Shown: positions 25,333 to 35,147 of the stretch, in pieces | Numbering within the stretch: the stretch's first letter is position 1 | How the letters are laid out: the number at the start of each line of letters is the position of its first letter | Assembly: GCA_964653095.1 (NCBI GenBank) | Contig: CAZZEH010000012.1 | Location: 1 to 64,000 of the forward strand | Length of the DNA stretch: 64,000 nt | Direction: 5' to 3' | DNA from: JAMLHH01 sp964653095 | GTDB lineage: Bacteria; Bacteroidota; Bacteroidia; Chitinophagales; JADIYW01 | Position numbers and translations under genes: made by a program | Notes under the pieces: model-generated | Databases searched by the model: none | Told to the model about the DNA's origin: nothing | The model's input: only the letters and a program-made list of their open reading frames with translations

Positions 25333-28300
25333 TGGAAAAGTTCTAAGCCTATTTCTTTCTCATCTATAGAAACAGATACGACTTCCATTACTTCTGACAT
25401 ACTTGTACAGCCGTTGACATTGGTATGTTCTACAGAATAATTCCCTTTTTCTTCTATCGCCAATGACTGCCCATTTGCTCCCGATATAGGCTGGCCGTTG
25501 TAATACCATTGATTCCCTGAATTATAATTAGAGGTTAATACATCGTTTTTCCTAGTAATAACCGGAGGCTTAGGGAGAGCTCTGACAGAAAGGCTTAGAG
25601 TTCTCGCTACTCCACTACCGCATTCGCTCAATGCAACCACCCGTAAAACTCCACTGCTAGTGGGTGTTAGTGTTATTGATGTTCCTTCTCCCACAGGATT
25701 GCCATCTCCACTGTATGTCCAAAGGTATCCTTCTGCTCCTCCGACAGGATTAATTGAATATCTCTGAGTTATCCCGCTACAATATGCAGTCTCTCCTGTT
25801 ATAATTCCCGGCTGTGATGTTGGGGTGCCGTCTTTTACTGTGATTCTTAATGACCGAACCGTACTCGTTCCACATGCGTTATTTGCGAAAACACTCAAGG
25901 TACCCGAAGTTGTAGGTTTGAATGTTATGCTTCTCCCAATACCATTGATAGTTCCCTCTCCAGTGTAAGACCATGTATAATCTTTTACATTTTTATCGGC
26001 ATCTACAAAGTAAGTCTGGTTTGTTCCTCTACAGATAATAGCCGCACCTTGTATCAGACTAGGTCGGGTAGGCGTAGGAGTAACATTGATTTGTAAAGCT
26101 CTGGATACGCTATTGCCACATGAGTTTTTTGCTGTCACAGTCAGAGTGCCACTACTGGTTGGAGTCAAAGTAGCTTGTATTCCCGTTCCGGCAGGATTAC
26201 CACCGCCACTATAAGTCCACGAATAACTTTCAGCTCCGGCGACGGCTGTAATTCTATAGGTTTGAGTGGTTCTGCTACACACGGAAGTGTTTCCGCTAAT
26301 TGTGTTGGGGCGATCAGGAATCGGCTTTACTGTAATGTTTAGGTTACGGGAGGAACTCTTGCCACAACTATTCTCAGCAACAACCGTTAACACGCCATTA
26401 CTGGTAGGTTTAAGTGTAATACGTCTGCCAACACCGGTGGGATTACCTCTTCCACTATATGTCCATGTGTATTTTTCCGCACTAGGTACTGCTGCGATCT
26501 GATAAGTCTCAGTAGCACCATTACAGACAGATGATTTACCGCTAATTGCTTCCGGTGTTGTCGGTTTGGAGCCAATGGAAATTGCCAGTTCTCTTGCGGT
26601 ACTTTCTCCACAATCGTTTGTGGCTATTACAGAGAGTGTACCATTGCTTGTCGGTTTTAAAGTCACTTTATTGGTGGTACCTACCGGATTACCATTGCCG
26701 CTATAAGTCCATCTATATGTGACAGCACCCGCAACGGCAGGTACTTCATACGTTTTTGTATCTCCTATACAAACCTTATTTTCCCCTTTTATTGCTGCCG
26801 GACGGGCAGGAGCAGATGCGGTCACTACTATGCTTAGACTTCTTACAGCACTTACTCCACAGCTGTTTTTTGCAGAAACTGTCAGTGTCCCGCTACTGGT
26901 GGGTGTCAGAGTTATTTTATTGGTACTCCCCACCGGGTTACCGCCACCAGAGTATTTCCATTCATAGCTGTCGGCGCCATTGACTGCCGTGATAGAATAT
27001 GTTAGGGATTCTGCCTTGCAGACGGATGTTTTTCCGGTGATGGCACCCGGCGTAGCAGGTTTGGAATTGACAGTGACTGCCAATGGACGAGTTGCGCTTG
27101 TGCCACAGCTATTTTTGGCGGCTACGTTGAGCGTACCGCTACTGGTGGGTTTGAATGAAATACTGTTGCCTGTGCCGGACGGATTTCCATCGCCGCTATA
27201 CGACCATACATATCCAGTAGCACCATTGACAGCCGATACGGAATAAGTTACAGTAGTTCCGCTACATATATTACTTGCGCTGGGAGTAATCACTCCCGGA
27301 CGAGCAGGGAGTGGATTTACAGTGATATTTCTTTCGCGAGAGATACTTTCGCCACAGGCGTTGACCGCTATCACCCTAAGTGTACCGCTACTTGTAGGAT
27401 TGAAAGAAATGCTCCTATCTGTACCAGTAGGATTACCCCCTCCGGTGTATGTCCACTGATAGCTCACTGCTTCTGTAACAGCAGGAACGGAATAAGTTTG
27501 AGATGTACCACTGCACACGGTAGCATTGCCGGAGATATTTCCCGGGCGTGCAGGAGCTGCATCTGCTACGGCAATTGATAATGTCTGAGCGGAGCTTGTG
27601 CCGCAGCTGTTTTCTGCCACTACTCTTAGCATACCACTATTAACAGGTGTGAATGTAACAGTTCTGCCTGTACCCGCAGGATTACCTCCTCCGGTGTATG
27701 TCCACCTGTAACTCGTTGCTCCTGAAACGACCGGAACGGAGTATTGTTGCGGTGTACTACCACAGACAGAAGTAGCTCCGTTGATGGCACCCGGTGCGGC
27801 AGGTTTAGTGTTGACCGTTATGGAAAGTGTACGAGTTGTGCTTGTTCCGCAGGTGTTTTTGGCAGCTACGCTGAGTGTACCACTGCTTGTGGGTGTGAGC
27901 GAAACGGTACGGCCTGTACTTGATAGCAGAGTACTTCCATACCTCCATTCATAGCTTGCTCCTGATACTGAGGGTACGGAATACTGCACCGTAGTTCCGC
28001 CACAAACAGTATTTGTATTGGGTGTGATAGCCCCCGGCTGGTCAGGTACGTTACATGGACAAACAGCAGTTTTAAATTCTCTCTCAGCAGAATAATCGCT
28101 GTTACTACCACTACATTCAGACATTACCTGCCATTTATAAGTCGTGTTACACTTCAAATTAGTGAGATTAAAGGAATTACTTGTGGGAAATTGTGTCCAT
28201 AAAGTACTACCTCCTACTTCCCAATACTGTAATTTGTAATCTATAGCATTGGGTATATTATTCCAATTTAATGCAACAGAAGTAGATGTAATACTTGAGG

Positions 28301-31205
28301 TGACAAGTCCTGTTGGAGGGTTGCATACAGCACCGCAATTACCTGTAACATTCAGTGTATAAGACCCTGAAGCACCTCTATATCCATCTACAACAATATA
28401 ATATGTCCCGGCAGGAGCATTCTCATAAACCGCTTCATCATCTTCCCCCTCCACACACAACGATGCATCACAACTGCTTAAAATAAATACATCCAAGTCA
28501 TTGCTTCCTAAGTTGGATAGTTTTGCCGTCAATGTACCTCTAGATGTCGTTGTAATTGTATGGACTCTTTCCGGACCGGTTTCTTCCCAACTCACACAAC
28601 TATAGTCAGACACGTTTGAGTTTCCTCCTACCGTTGTTCCATTATAGTTTTGACCACAAGTCAATGCTATTGGATTGTTGCAATTCAAGCTACTTGAAGT
28701 ACAGATGTCTGTCCAAAATCTCTTGTAAACACCATCGCTATAATCCTCGTCACATTCTGCTTCAACCTCCCATTCGTATTCAGTATTACACTGTAAATCT
28801 GAAATATTTAATCTATTACTACTTGCCCACGCCCATCTAGACCAGCCACCTCCGACTCTTCTGTATCTCACGTCGTACCCAACTGCTCCCGATACACTGT
28901 TCCACCTTAAGGTAGCTGAGGTTTGAGAAATGCCGTCTTCTCTTAGATTTGTTGGAGCATTGCAATCTCCTCCGCTGCTCCCTCCTGATGAGAATGCACA
29001 AATAGAAAAATTACCTGAACTATTACTGTTAGTGCCGTAGCTAAAAACCCTAATATAGTAGGTTCTTCCTGCTACTGGGGTAAACACTAAATTTTCTGTT
29101 ACACCTGGTCCATTTCCAGAGGGGTCTGCGCAATTAATTTGCGTAAGATTGGAACAAGAACCCTCATAAAGCCCTACCACCACATCGAAATTATTTGTAT
29201 TTGACGTAGGTGTTACCCTAACCGTAACAGGATTAGTATTTGCAGGGGTGATTGCAAACCAAACATCATCATCGGTTCTATCTGCATTGTATTCAGCGTT
29301 ACAATTTGTCCCTCCATAAAAGGCAGGAATATTTGAAGAACGTGTTGCTCCCACAGTAGAACAATTTGTACCGCTACATGTTCCGTTTGTGTTTATAGTT
29401 AGAGTACGAGCTGAACACGGGTCGTCGTTGTTGCACATAACACCGCCGCTGCTACAAGTACTTGTATTTGCCGCTCTGGAACTTGAATTGGTACTTGCAC
29501 AATTATTATATGCTCTTACACGGTAATAGTAGGTGGTGTTACATGACAAACCACTCACATTATAAGATGTTACATTGCCAACATTAAGATTATTATAACC
29601 GCTTACCAAAGAAGAAAAAGATGAATTAGCAGATATATCTAAACGGTAACTTGCAGCCCCGCTTACACTATTCCAATTTGCCCGAAAGCCTGTTTGGGTA
29701 GGATTAGTCGCGGCATTGGTGGTAGGAGCTGATGGTGGAGTGCAGCCACAACTGTTTGTTGTAAACGCTGCGGAAGTCCTGTATGCAGAAACAGAGTTAT
29801 CACAGCTTGTTCTTGCTCTTACTTTTAGATAATATTGCGTACCACAAGATAAACCCGTTGCAATCACAGGAAATGTTGCGGTTGTTCCTCGTGCAGTATA
29901 ACCACTCTCATAAGTAACAGATGAACTTGTGCCAACTGCCCACTCGTAGGTTATTACCGGACTGCCCGATGGGCTTCCCGGTGTCCATGAAAGGTTAGCT
30001 GTGGCTTGTCCGGTGGAGGTAGCTGTTGCACTTGCAGGAGTGCCGGGAGTGGTACATGTAGAGGAAGATTGCTTCACACAAATTTGAAAATTACCTCCAC
30101 CTGAGCCGACTCCGTAGTGATACACTCTAACGTACAAAGTTTGGTTACTCGTAGGAGTATAACTCACTTGATTTAATACACCCGTACTTCCCGTTTGATC
30201 ATCACAAGCAACGCTGGAGCCATTACAGGATCCGGTTCTTATCTCCACTACACCATCAAAACCTGTCCCATTTAAGAGATTTACTGTATATGTTGTTCCT
30301 GCTGTAGCAGAAAATCGAAACCAAACATCATCATCTGCATTACCTCCTGTAAATCCATTACATGGAGAGGTTGCAGGAATACTTTGTGTTGCACAGTTTG
30401 TAGAGAATGTTTGATAGTTGCAATTGATAGAAGGTGTTAATAGTATGGCATCAACACAGTTATCATTGGAAGGTGGGGTGCAGGGAGTGGTTCCACAGCC
30501 ATTCACATTCTGATATATCCTTAACGGGGGCTGACTACATATTGAATAATCGGACAACTTTGTTGGAAAAACAGAAACTCCTGGGTCTGCAACTAAAAAA
30601 TCAGAATTTGAAGTTCCGTTTCCTGAATAACTATAAACCGTAACAAAATGGTCACAGTTTCCTCCTGACTTGCCATAAGGATTATCTACACGAACAATTA
30701 CAGGATTCCCAACCTCCAATTCGGAACGTATTCTAGAAAGAGAAAAAGAAGTATTCCCTACATATCTCAAAGATGTCGATGCCTCAGGATATTTAGCGGC
30801 CACTGACCAATCTATATCACAACCATTGGCATATCCACCGTTGCTTCTTAACCAAGTATTTAATTGTTTAGGGTTAACATTTACACCATTTATTTTTAGA
30901 AGCATAGCAGCAGAAGCCATTGCACAACCAGCTATACAAACTGTACTATTACATGTTCCTAGTAAATCATTGGCCCAGATAGAATTGCATTGCCGATAAT
31001 GTGTGATTGACATTAAACAAGAAGTTTTCCCACTAGGTAAAATCTTTGGGGAAGGTAAAAAGTCATTTGTATCTATATAAGGACCAGGTACTTCATAAGA
31101 TTGTTCTTGCCCCCATCCCGTAAAAGGCATCAACAACATCAAAAATAATAGTATCGAAGATGCAGATAGCCTGCGCAGACGGAATGGTATGTCGGGTATA
31201 TTCAT
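25095..31205 (-). CDS. Giant secreted C39-like cysteine peptidase/adhesin with T9SS sorting domain
   Basis: 2036 residues. After a signal peptide (cleavage near W-G-Q, residue 33) comes a papain-like C39 domain (about 60-230) with I-W-A-N-D (77-80), catalytic Cys in G-C94-A-M-A-S, His in D-H186-F-V-T-V and Asp in V-A-D207-P-G. Next are alternating pre-peptidase C-terminal (PPC-like) and fibronectin type III domains (about 245-1050), then ten tandem PKD-like repeats of about 85 residues (about 1055-1910), a final Ig-like unit, and the same T9SS C-terminal domain as the BspA-like protein. Catalytic residues look intact, so activity is possible. It is probably a cell-surface protein; the substrate is unknown. 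Confidence 0.92.
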   Translation of the reverse strand: MNIPDIPFRLRRLSASSILLFLMLLMPFTGWGQEQSYEVPGPYIDTNDFLPSPKILPSGKTSCLMSITHYRQCNSIWANDLLGTCNSTVCIAGCAMASAAMLLKINGVNVNPKQLNTWLRSNGGYANGCDIDWSVAAKYPEASTSLRYVGNTSFSLSRIRSELEVGNPVIVRVDNPYGKSGGNCDHFVTVYSYSGNGTSNSDFLVADPGVSVFPTKLSDYSICSQPPLRIYQNVNGCGTTPCTPPSNDNCVDAILLTPSINCNYQTFSTNCATQSIPATSPCNGFTGGNADDDVWFRFSATAGTTYTVNLLNGTGFDGVVEIRTGSCNGSSVACDDQTGSTGVLNQVSYTPTSNQTLYVRVYHYGVGSGGGNFQICVKQSSSTCTTPGTPASATATSTGQATANLSWTPGSPSGSPVITYEWAVGTSSSVTYESGYTARGTTATFPVIATGLSCGTQYYLKVRARTSCDNSVSAYRTSAAFTTNSCGCTPPSAPTTNAATNPTQTGFRANWNSVSGAASYRLDISANSSFSSLVSGYNNLNVGNVTSYNVSGLSCNTTYYYRVRAYNNCASTNSSSRAANTSTCSSGGVMCNNDDPCSARTLTINTNGTCSGTNCSTVGATRSSNIPAFYGGTNCNAEYNADRTDDDVWFAITPANTNPVTVRVTPTSNTNNFDVVVGLYEGSCSNLTQINCADPSGNGPGVTENLVFTPVAGRTYYIRVFSYGTNSNSSGNFSICAFSSGGSSGGDCNAPTNLREDGISQTSATLRWNSVSGAVGYDVRYRRVGGGWSRWAWASSNRLNISDLQCNTEYEWEVEAECDEDYSDGVYKRFWTDICTSSSLNCNNPIALTCGQNYNGTTVGGNSNVSDYSCVSWEETGPERVHTITTTSRGTLTAKLSNLGSNDLDVFILSSCDASLCVEGEDDEAVYENAPAGTYYIVVDGYRGASGSYTLNVTGNCGAVCNPPTGLVTSSITSTSVALNWNNIPNAIDYKLQYWEVGGSTLWTQFPTSNSFNLTNLKCNTTYKWQVMSECSGSNSDYSAEREFKTAVCPCNVPDQPGAITPNTNTVCGGTTVQYSVPSVSGASYEWRYGSTLLSSTGRTVSLTPTSSGTLSVAAKNTCGTSTTRTLSITVNTKPAAPGAINGATSVCGSTPQQYSVPVVSGATSYRWTYTGGGNPAGTGRTVTFTPVNSGMLRVVAENSCGTSSAQTLSIAVADAAPARPGNISGNATVCSGTSQTYSVPAVTEAVSYQWTYTGGGNPTGTDRSISFNPTSSGTLRVIAVNACGESISRERNITVNPLPARPGVITPSASNICSGTTVTYSVSAVNGATGYVWSYSGDGNPSGTGNSISFKPTSSGTLNVAAKNSCGTSATRPLAVTVNSKPATPGAITGKTSVCKAESLTYSITAVNGADSYEWKYSGGGNPVGSTNKITLTPTSSGTLTVSAKNSCGVSAVRSLSIVVTASAPARPAAIKGENKVCIGDTKTYEVPAVAGAVTYRWTYSGNGNPVGTTNKVTLKPTSNGTLSVIATNDCGESTARELAISIGSKPTTPEAISGKSSVCNGATETYQIAAVPSAEKYTWTYSGRGNPTGVGRRITLKPTSNGVLTVVAENSCGKSSSRNLNITVKPIPDRPNTISGNTSVCSRTTQTYRITAVAGAESYSWTYSGGGNPAGTGIQATLTPTSSGTLTVTAKNSCGNSVSRALQINVTPTPTRPSLIQGAAIICRGTNQTYFVDADKNVKDYTWSYTGEGTINGIGRSITFKPTTSGTLSVFANNACGTSTVRSLRITVKDGTPTSQPGIITGETAYCSGITQRYSINPVGGAEGYLWTYSGDGNPVGEGTSITLTPTSSGVLRVVALSECGSGVARTLSLSVRALPKPPVITRKNDVLTSNYNSGNQWYYNGQPISGANGQSLAIEEKGNYSVEHTNVNGCTSMSEVMEVVSVSIDEKEIGLELFHVYPNPNEGHFTIEIQSSKKEDIILKIVNILGQTVEEHILNDLYGKRVLKSDLSKLDKGIYIINLYQGDNVISRKVMVQ

Positions 31206-31322
31206 AAGAATGCGTTTTTATTTTTTTATTCACAGTCAGCGATCCGCAGTCGACACTTCGAGAACCTCAGAGACCTCCTCAGTAAAATCGAACGGTCAAC
31301 CGTGGACTTTCCCCCTACTTGC

Positions 31323-31371
31323 CTGGCTTTTCGGAAGCGCCCCCAATTTTTAGAGTGATTTGGGATGCACT
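31323..31371. repeat. 49-bp direct repeat, copy 1
   Basis: Matches 35,671-35,719 at 45 of 49 positions in the same orientation. It lies 118 bp upstream of the giant adhesin start and just after the stop of the DUF4282 gene. Read on the minus strand, it contains CCCAA and TTGGG arms that could form a small hairpin. Confidence 0.85.
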
Positions 31372-31385
31372 TTATCTTGAGTGTT

Positions 31386-31643
31386 TTATTTCTCTTGATC
31401 TCTTATTGCCTGAAGATTATCGTTGATTTTGAAAATCACTATTAGCAGTTCGCACCAGACACGAGCTGTTAGTCCGCCTAACAGAATTATGACGATGCCG
31501 CCCAAAATGTTAACAAAATCGAATCCGTCACTAAACATAAAGCTAAGGCCACCAATACATATACCGGCTAATAAGAGCCAATAGATAATTACAATGATTT
31601 TTGATGTAAGCATTGTATCAAAAAATAAAATCTGATTTTTCAT
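31386..31643 (-). CDS. DUF4282 family membrane protein
   Basis: 85 residues. Begins F-F-D-T-M-L-T-S-K-I-I-V-I-I-Y-W, the usual DUF4282 opening, with two membrane helices (about 14-34 and 43-65) and the conserved end R-V-W-C-E-L-L-I-V-I-F-K-I-N-D-N-L. The family has no known function. It is the last gene of a run of five minus-strand genes. Confidence 0.82.
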   Translation of the reverse strand: MKNQILFFDTMLTSKIIVIIYWLLLAGICIGGLSFMFSDGFDFVNILGGIVIILLGGLTARVWCELLIVIFKINDNLQAIRDQEK

Positions 31644-31678
31644 AAGTATGATTTTTAAATTATAAATAAAGTCTAATC

Positions 31679-32278
31679 TTAAGTTTGGTTATCAATTATT
31701 TGATTTTTTGTATTATTAGCAATTGATGTCAAAGCCTTTATTTGCTCTGAAATAAATCTGGAAATCACTATCACGAAGAAGCCCATAATCGGCATAGTAA
31801 TGACACTTAACCAGCCTACATTTAAAAATGGGAGATTAATATAGTTTGTTAAAGACTTGGCCTCATCGCCAAGAACCAAAGTTGCTATTAAAGCAAATCC
31901 AGCTCCGGCTAATCCAATGTAAGTTCCCAACCATTCTCCTACGGTCTGAATAAAATGTGAGAAAACGGAAGTAGCAACAAAATCATCTTTCCCAGATGAC
32001 GAGAGTTCCAAACTCGTCGCACGGAATACCCAAAGTTGAAAACTGACAAATCCAGTTAGAGCAATGATCAGCCAAACTATAAAAAATGCAAATGTAAACT
32101 TATCTGTCGAATGGCTAAAAATTCCGCTCTTATATGTCTGATAGAGTATAACTAAGGGGATAATCAGGTTGATAATAGCAATTACATAATATAGCCAACT
32201 GAGAGGTTTGCGAAATAAATGTCCTTCGTCTATATAATCTAAATAAGGTTTTGTAAAACTTAAAATTGAATTTTCCAT
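31679..32278 (-). CDS. Membrane protein, unknown function
   Basis: 199 residues with four predicted membrane helices (about 27-48, 61-86, 115-137 and 152-176) and a polar C-terminus ending in an Asn/Gln-rich tail. I do not recognise the family. It sits 35 bp upstream of the DUF4282 gene and 25 bp after the lipase-like gene, so all three are probably co-transcribed. Confidence 0.72.
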   Translation of the reverse strand: MENSILSFTKPYLDYIDEGHLFRKPLSWLYYVIAIINLIIPLVILYQTYKSGIFSHSTDKFTFAFFIVWLIIALTGFVSFQLWVFRATSLELSSSGKDDFVATSVFSHFIQTVGEWLGTYIGLAGAGFALIATLVLGDEAKSLTNYINLPFLNVGWLSVITMPIMGFFVIVISRFISEQIKALTSIANNTKNQIIDNQT

Positions 32279-32303
32279 GATTGATTAGTCTAAAATGAAA
32301 AAA

Positions 32304-34274
32304 TTAGTCTTTTACGCAACGGCAGGAGTAGCCATATCCTTTAGGATCAACACCTCTATCCACATCATTTCTATTATGATATAAGTTCCTTGCCCAAGCA
32401 ATATCTGTTGTGTTTTCTGTAGAACTCCACCATAAGCCATTCAGTGAGATATTATTAAAAGTACCGTTACTATGACGATATCCACCTGGTAATGCAGAGA
32501 ATCCACTTTGGTTACTGGCAATTCCATTGGTTTTCCATCCTCTTTCACTTTTTAATTTTCCTCCTGTATTTTGAATGGCTCCTCTCCAACCATGCTCCTC
32601 TGCTTCCGAGTGTGGCAACCCTTGGGAAAATTCTAATTCATTCCAGTCGGCATCAGTCGGGATGTGCCACCCTTGCGGACACAGCTTGCCGGTATTGACC
32701 GCATACCAGTTGTAGAGCTTGCCGTACTTTTCGTTATGCAAGGGCTCGTTAGTATAATAACTCCATGCGTCTGATGACGAGTTGCTCCATGCCGTATTAT
32801 TGGTTATATTAGGAATAGTCGTACCGTCATTATACTTCGTGGTTTTGAGGTTTTCCGCCATCCACGTTTGCGAACCTATCTGTATAGTTGCATATTTATT
32901 ACCATCTATATCTGTAATATTACCATAAGACAAATCAGAGTTTAGAAAAGCATCTTTATTATACGTGTTGAGCTGCTCCGCTATATGCTGTATAATAGGA
33001 TCATATCTTGTTTGAATGGTATGTGAAATTCGTTCGTCTATAGGAAATGTTTTTCCCTTCTTAAAACTTTCATTTCCCTGAATACCGAGGGCACTTTTTT
33101 TAGAAACAATTCCGTCCCCGTTTTCATTAGCTCCTACACTTGCTATTGGGTAGTAGTTTGTAAAAAGTGGTAAGGGGTTTTTATTGAGATTGTTTAAGAA
33201 AGATGAAGAAATATTTAGGTCTCTAAGTCCTTTTGTATTTTTAGAATAACCAATTAATTGGACAGGGTTGTTTAAAGCTATCTGAGTGCCTAAGAAATAT
33301 TGTATTAAAGCAAGTTCTGCTCCCTTGTGAGGTGTACCAATGGTAATTAAATTTTTAACAAATTTAGATGATTGATGGTTTTCAATGGCACTCCTCGCAA
33401 CTAATCCACCCATACTATGTCCGATAATATCCACAGAAGCACCATTGGGTAGGTTTTTTAAGAAGTTTGCAAGAATTTCCCCATTTTCATCTATTCCCTT
33501 TCGTGTATCATACCCAAATGTTAAGTAATGTGTATATCCTGAAATATCTATTTGAGGCTCTATTTTGTTCAAAAACTCAGACCATGCATCAGATGGTTGG
33601 CTTGTCCATCCATGTACCATTAATAATATCTTGTCAGAATGGCTCAAAGTTGGAAGTTCAGAGAATAACAACTGTCCACTATTAGGTATTACTCTATTTA
33701 CTCCCATTTCTATAGATGGAGGAGGGGTTTGTTTCCGCCTTAGAATATTGATTGCTATTTCGGTCGAAATAAAACCTATCCGCGCATTACCAGAGATTTT
33801 AGAATTATATATTTTTTCAAAATCCACATAGTGCAAACGTGCAATCAGTTTATTTTCAGACTCTTCCCAAAATAAGGGAAAAAATTTATCGCCGTTTCGG
33901 ATAAAGATTCCGATTTGTTCTGCTTTAGTATATCCTGATGGCTTGGAAATTTCTATTAGGACATCTTCTAAGAAAGAGTCCACTGTTGTTTCTATTGTGA
34001 AAGGCTTGCCGATTACTTCAAAATAAGGATTGGGTATGCTAGTGGATTCCTCACCAGAGTAGCCCACAGTTATTTCTGTACTTTCGCCTACAGCCCCTTT
34101 GGGGAATACCAATTTCACATCGCTGTTGATTTGAATATTTCCTCCTTCGGGAGTGATAGTCTGTGTGACCCATACAGGCTCTTCGGGCTTTTTGAGTGCA
34201 TCTATATCCTTTTTGCAGGAGATAGCTGTTGCTACCACAAGCATGAAGAAAGTATATTGCAAGAACCTTTTCAT
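32304..34274 (-). CDS. Lipoprotein with ZU5-like, alpha/beta-hydrolase and FISUMP domains
   Basis: 656 residues with lipobox ISC (C20). Three parts follow: a ZU5-like domain (about 40-150; G-G-N-I-Q-I then V-F-P-K-G-A-V), an alpha/beta hydrolase of the lipase/PGAP1-like kind (about 205-430) with oxyanion region M-V-H-G-W and nucleophile elbow G-H-S-M-G-G, and a C-terminal Fibrobacter succinogenes major paralogous domain (about 455-656; Q-I-G-S-Q-T-W-M-A-E-N-L, L-Y-N-W-Y-A-V, C-P-Q-G-W-H-I-P, C-R-C-V). It would sit on the outer membrane surface or in the periplasm. The combination suggests a surface esterase; the substrate is unknown. Confidence 0.88.
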   Translation of the reverse strand: MKRFLQYTFFMLVVATAISCKKDIDALKKPEEPVWVTQTITPEGGNIQINSDVKLVFPKGAVGESTEITVGYSGEESTSIPNPYFEVIGKPFTIETTVDSFLEDVLIEISKPSGYTKAEQIGIFIRNGDKFFPLFWEESENKLIARLHYVDFEKIYNSKISGNARIGFISTEIAINILRRKQTPPPSIEMGVNRVIPNSGQLLFSELPTLSHSDKILLMVHGWTSQPSDAWSEFLNKIEPQIDISGYTHYLTFGYDTRKGIDENGEILANFLKNLPNGASVDIIGHSMGGLVARSAIENHQSSKFVKNLITIGTPHKGAELALIQYFLGTQIALNNPVQLIGYSKNTKGLRDLNISSSFLNNLNKNPLPLFTNYYPIASVGANENGDGIVSKKSALGIQGNESFKKGKTFPIDERISHTIQTRYDPIIQHIAEQLNTYNKDAFLNSDLSYGNITDIDGNKYATIQIGSQTWMAENLKTTKYNDGTTIPNITNNTAWSNSSSDAWSYYTNEPLHNEKYGKLYNWYAVNTGKLCPQGWHIPTDADWNELEFSQGLPHSEAEEHGWRGAIQNTGGKLKSERGWKTNGIASNQSGFSALPGGYRHSNGTFNNISLNGLWWSSTENTTDIAWARNLYHNRNDVDRGVDPKGYGYSCRCVKD

Positions 34275-34300
34275 AACAGATTTTTTGTTTTCAATAATAC

Positions 34301-35008
34301 CTATCGGCTACTGATAGATGTTGGTAGATTTCTTTCTTGGGTATTCCCTTTACCTCCTTCTTCATAATAATAGTTTATGAGTTCAGAAAAACCATCGCTG
34401 TCATGAAATACCCTGCAATCATCGTTCTCTATCCAAATATCGTTCGGATCTCCGCCATCATCCACCATAATCAAGGCAGTGTACAGATTTTCTATTCCTC
34501 CATCTACTATTTTTCCCGAATATACCTCCACTGTCTTGTTAACTGCACTTGTCCGAGTATCATAACCTATTACCTGAGCAAAGACAGAAAATTGATTGCC
34601 GCTTCCTACAACATAAGCCCCTATTCCTTCACCTAAAGCAGTTCCTGAACTGATAGTTTCTTTCGTTGTTAACAAAACGGTCAGTTTTTTTCTGTCTTGT
34701 TTTTCAAAAGACAACGTCATATCGGCAAATTTTTTTCCTATCTCATCATCCCACCTATTGCTTTCTAATAAAATATGGGGCGACACGAAATAAGATGCTT
34801 TAGATTTTCCGCCTGTGAGTGAGGGTGGATTATCCCCACCATAAATGGGCATTCCCAGTTCTTTCATAATGTCAATAATGTAATCGGGGGCGATGGCATT
34901 GATGTCTTTGGTCAAGCCGTTTTTGTCTAGTTTGTCTTTCTTACATCCCGGTGCAATAAAGGACGTAAGTATCAGTATCATGCATAGGAAGTGAAAAGTT
35001 TTGTTCAT
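34301..35008 (-). CDS. Lipoprotein, unknown function
   Basis: 235 residues with a lipobox-like IAPGC (C22) followed by Lys/Asp. A conserved-looking stretch M-G-M-P-I-Y-G-G-D-N-P-P-S and S-P-H-I-L-L-E-S-N near residues 52-85 is shared, as far as I recall, by a family of Bacteroidota lipoproteins of unknown role. The gene is 26 bp upstream of the lipase-like lipoprotein and codirectional. Confidence 0.75.
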   Translation of the reverse strand: MNKTFHFLCMILILTSFIAPGCKKDKLDKNGLTKDINAIAPDYIIDIMKELGMPIYGGDNPPSLTGGKSKASYFVSPHILLESNRWDDEIGKKFADMTLSFEKQDRKKLTVLLTTKETISSGTALGEGIGAYVVGSGNQFSVFAQVIGYDTRTSAVNKTVEVYSGKIVDGGIENLYTALIMVDDGGDPNDIWIENDDCRVFHDSDGFSELINYYYEEGGKGNTQERNLPTSISSR

Positions 35009-35147
35009 GATATCTTTTTTGTGTTAAAGGAAAAATCAGTGGTTAAGAAACAGTTTGCTTATTCTCACTATGATGCTTCTTAACCACTTGCTTACTTTAC
35101 TTTTTATTTTATAGAATAGAAAGAAAGTGTTTAACTGATTTTGAAAA

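Noticed and set aside
26266..27246. Plus-strand open frames opposite the PKD repeats (for example 26,719-26,967 and 26,980-27,246)
   Set aside because: They are mirror images of the repeat-coding strand with low complexity and no start or family signal.
25470..28060. Regularly spaced repeats that could be taken for a CRISPR-like array
   Set aside because: They lie in frame inside the giant adhesin gene and encode PKD-like domains of about 85 residues; unit length and divergence do not fit CRISPR.
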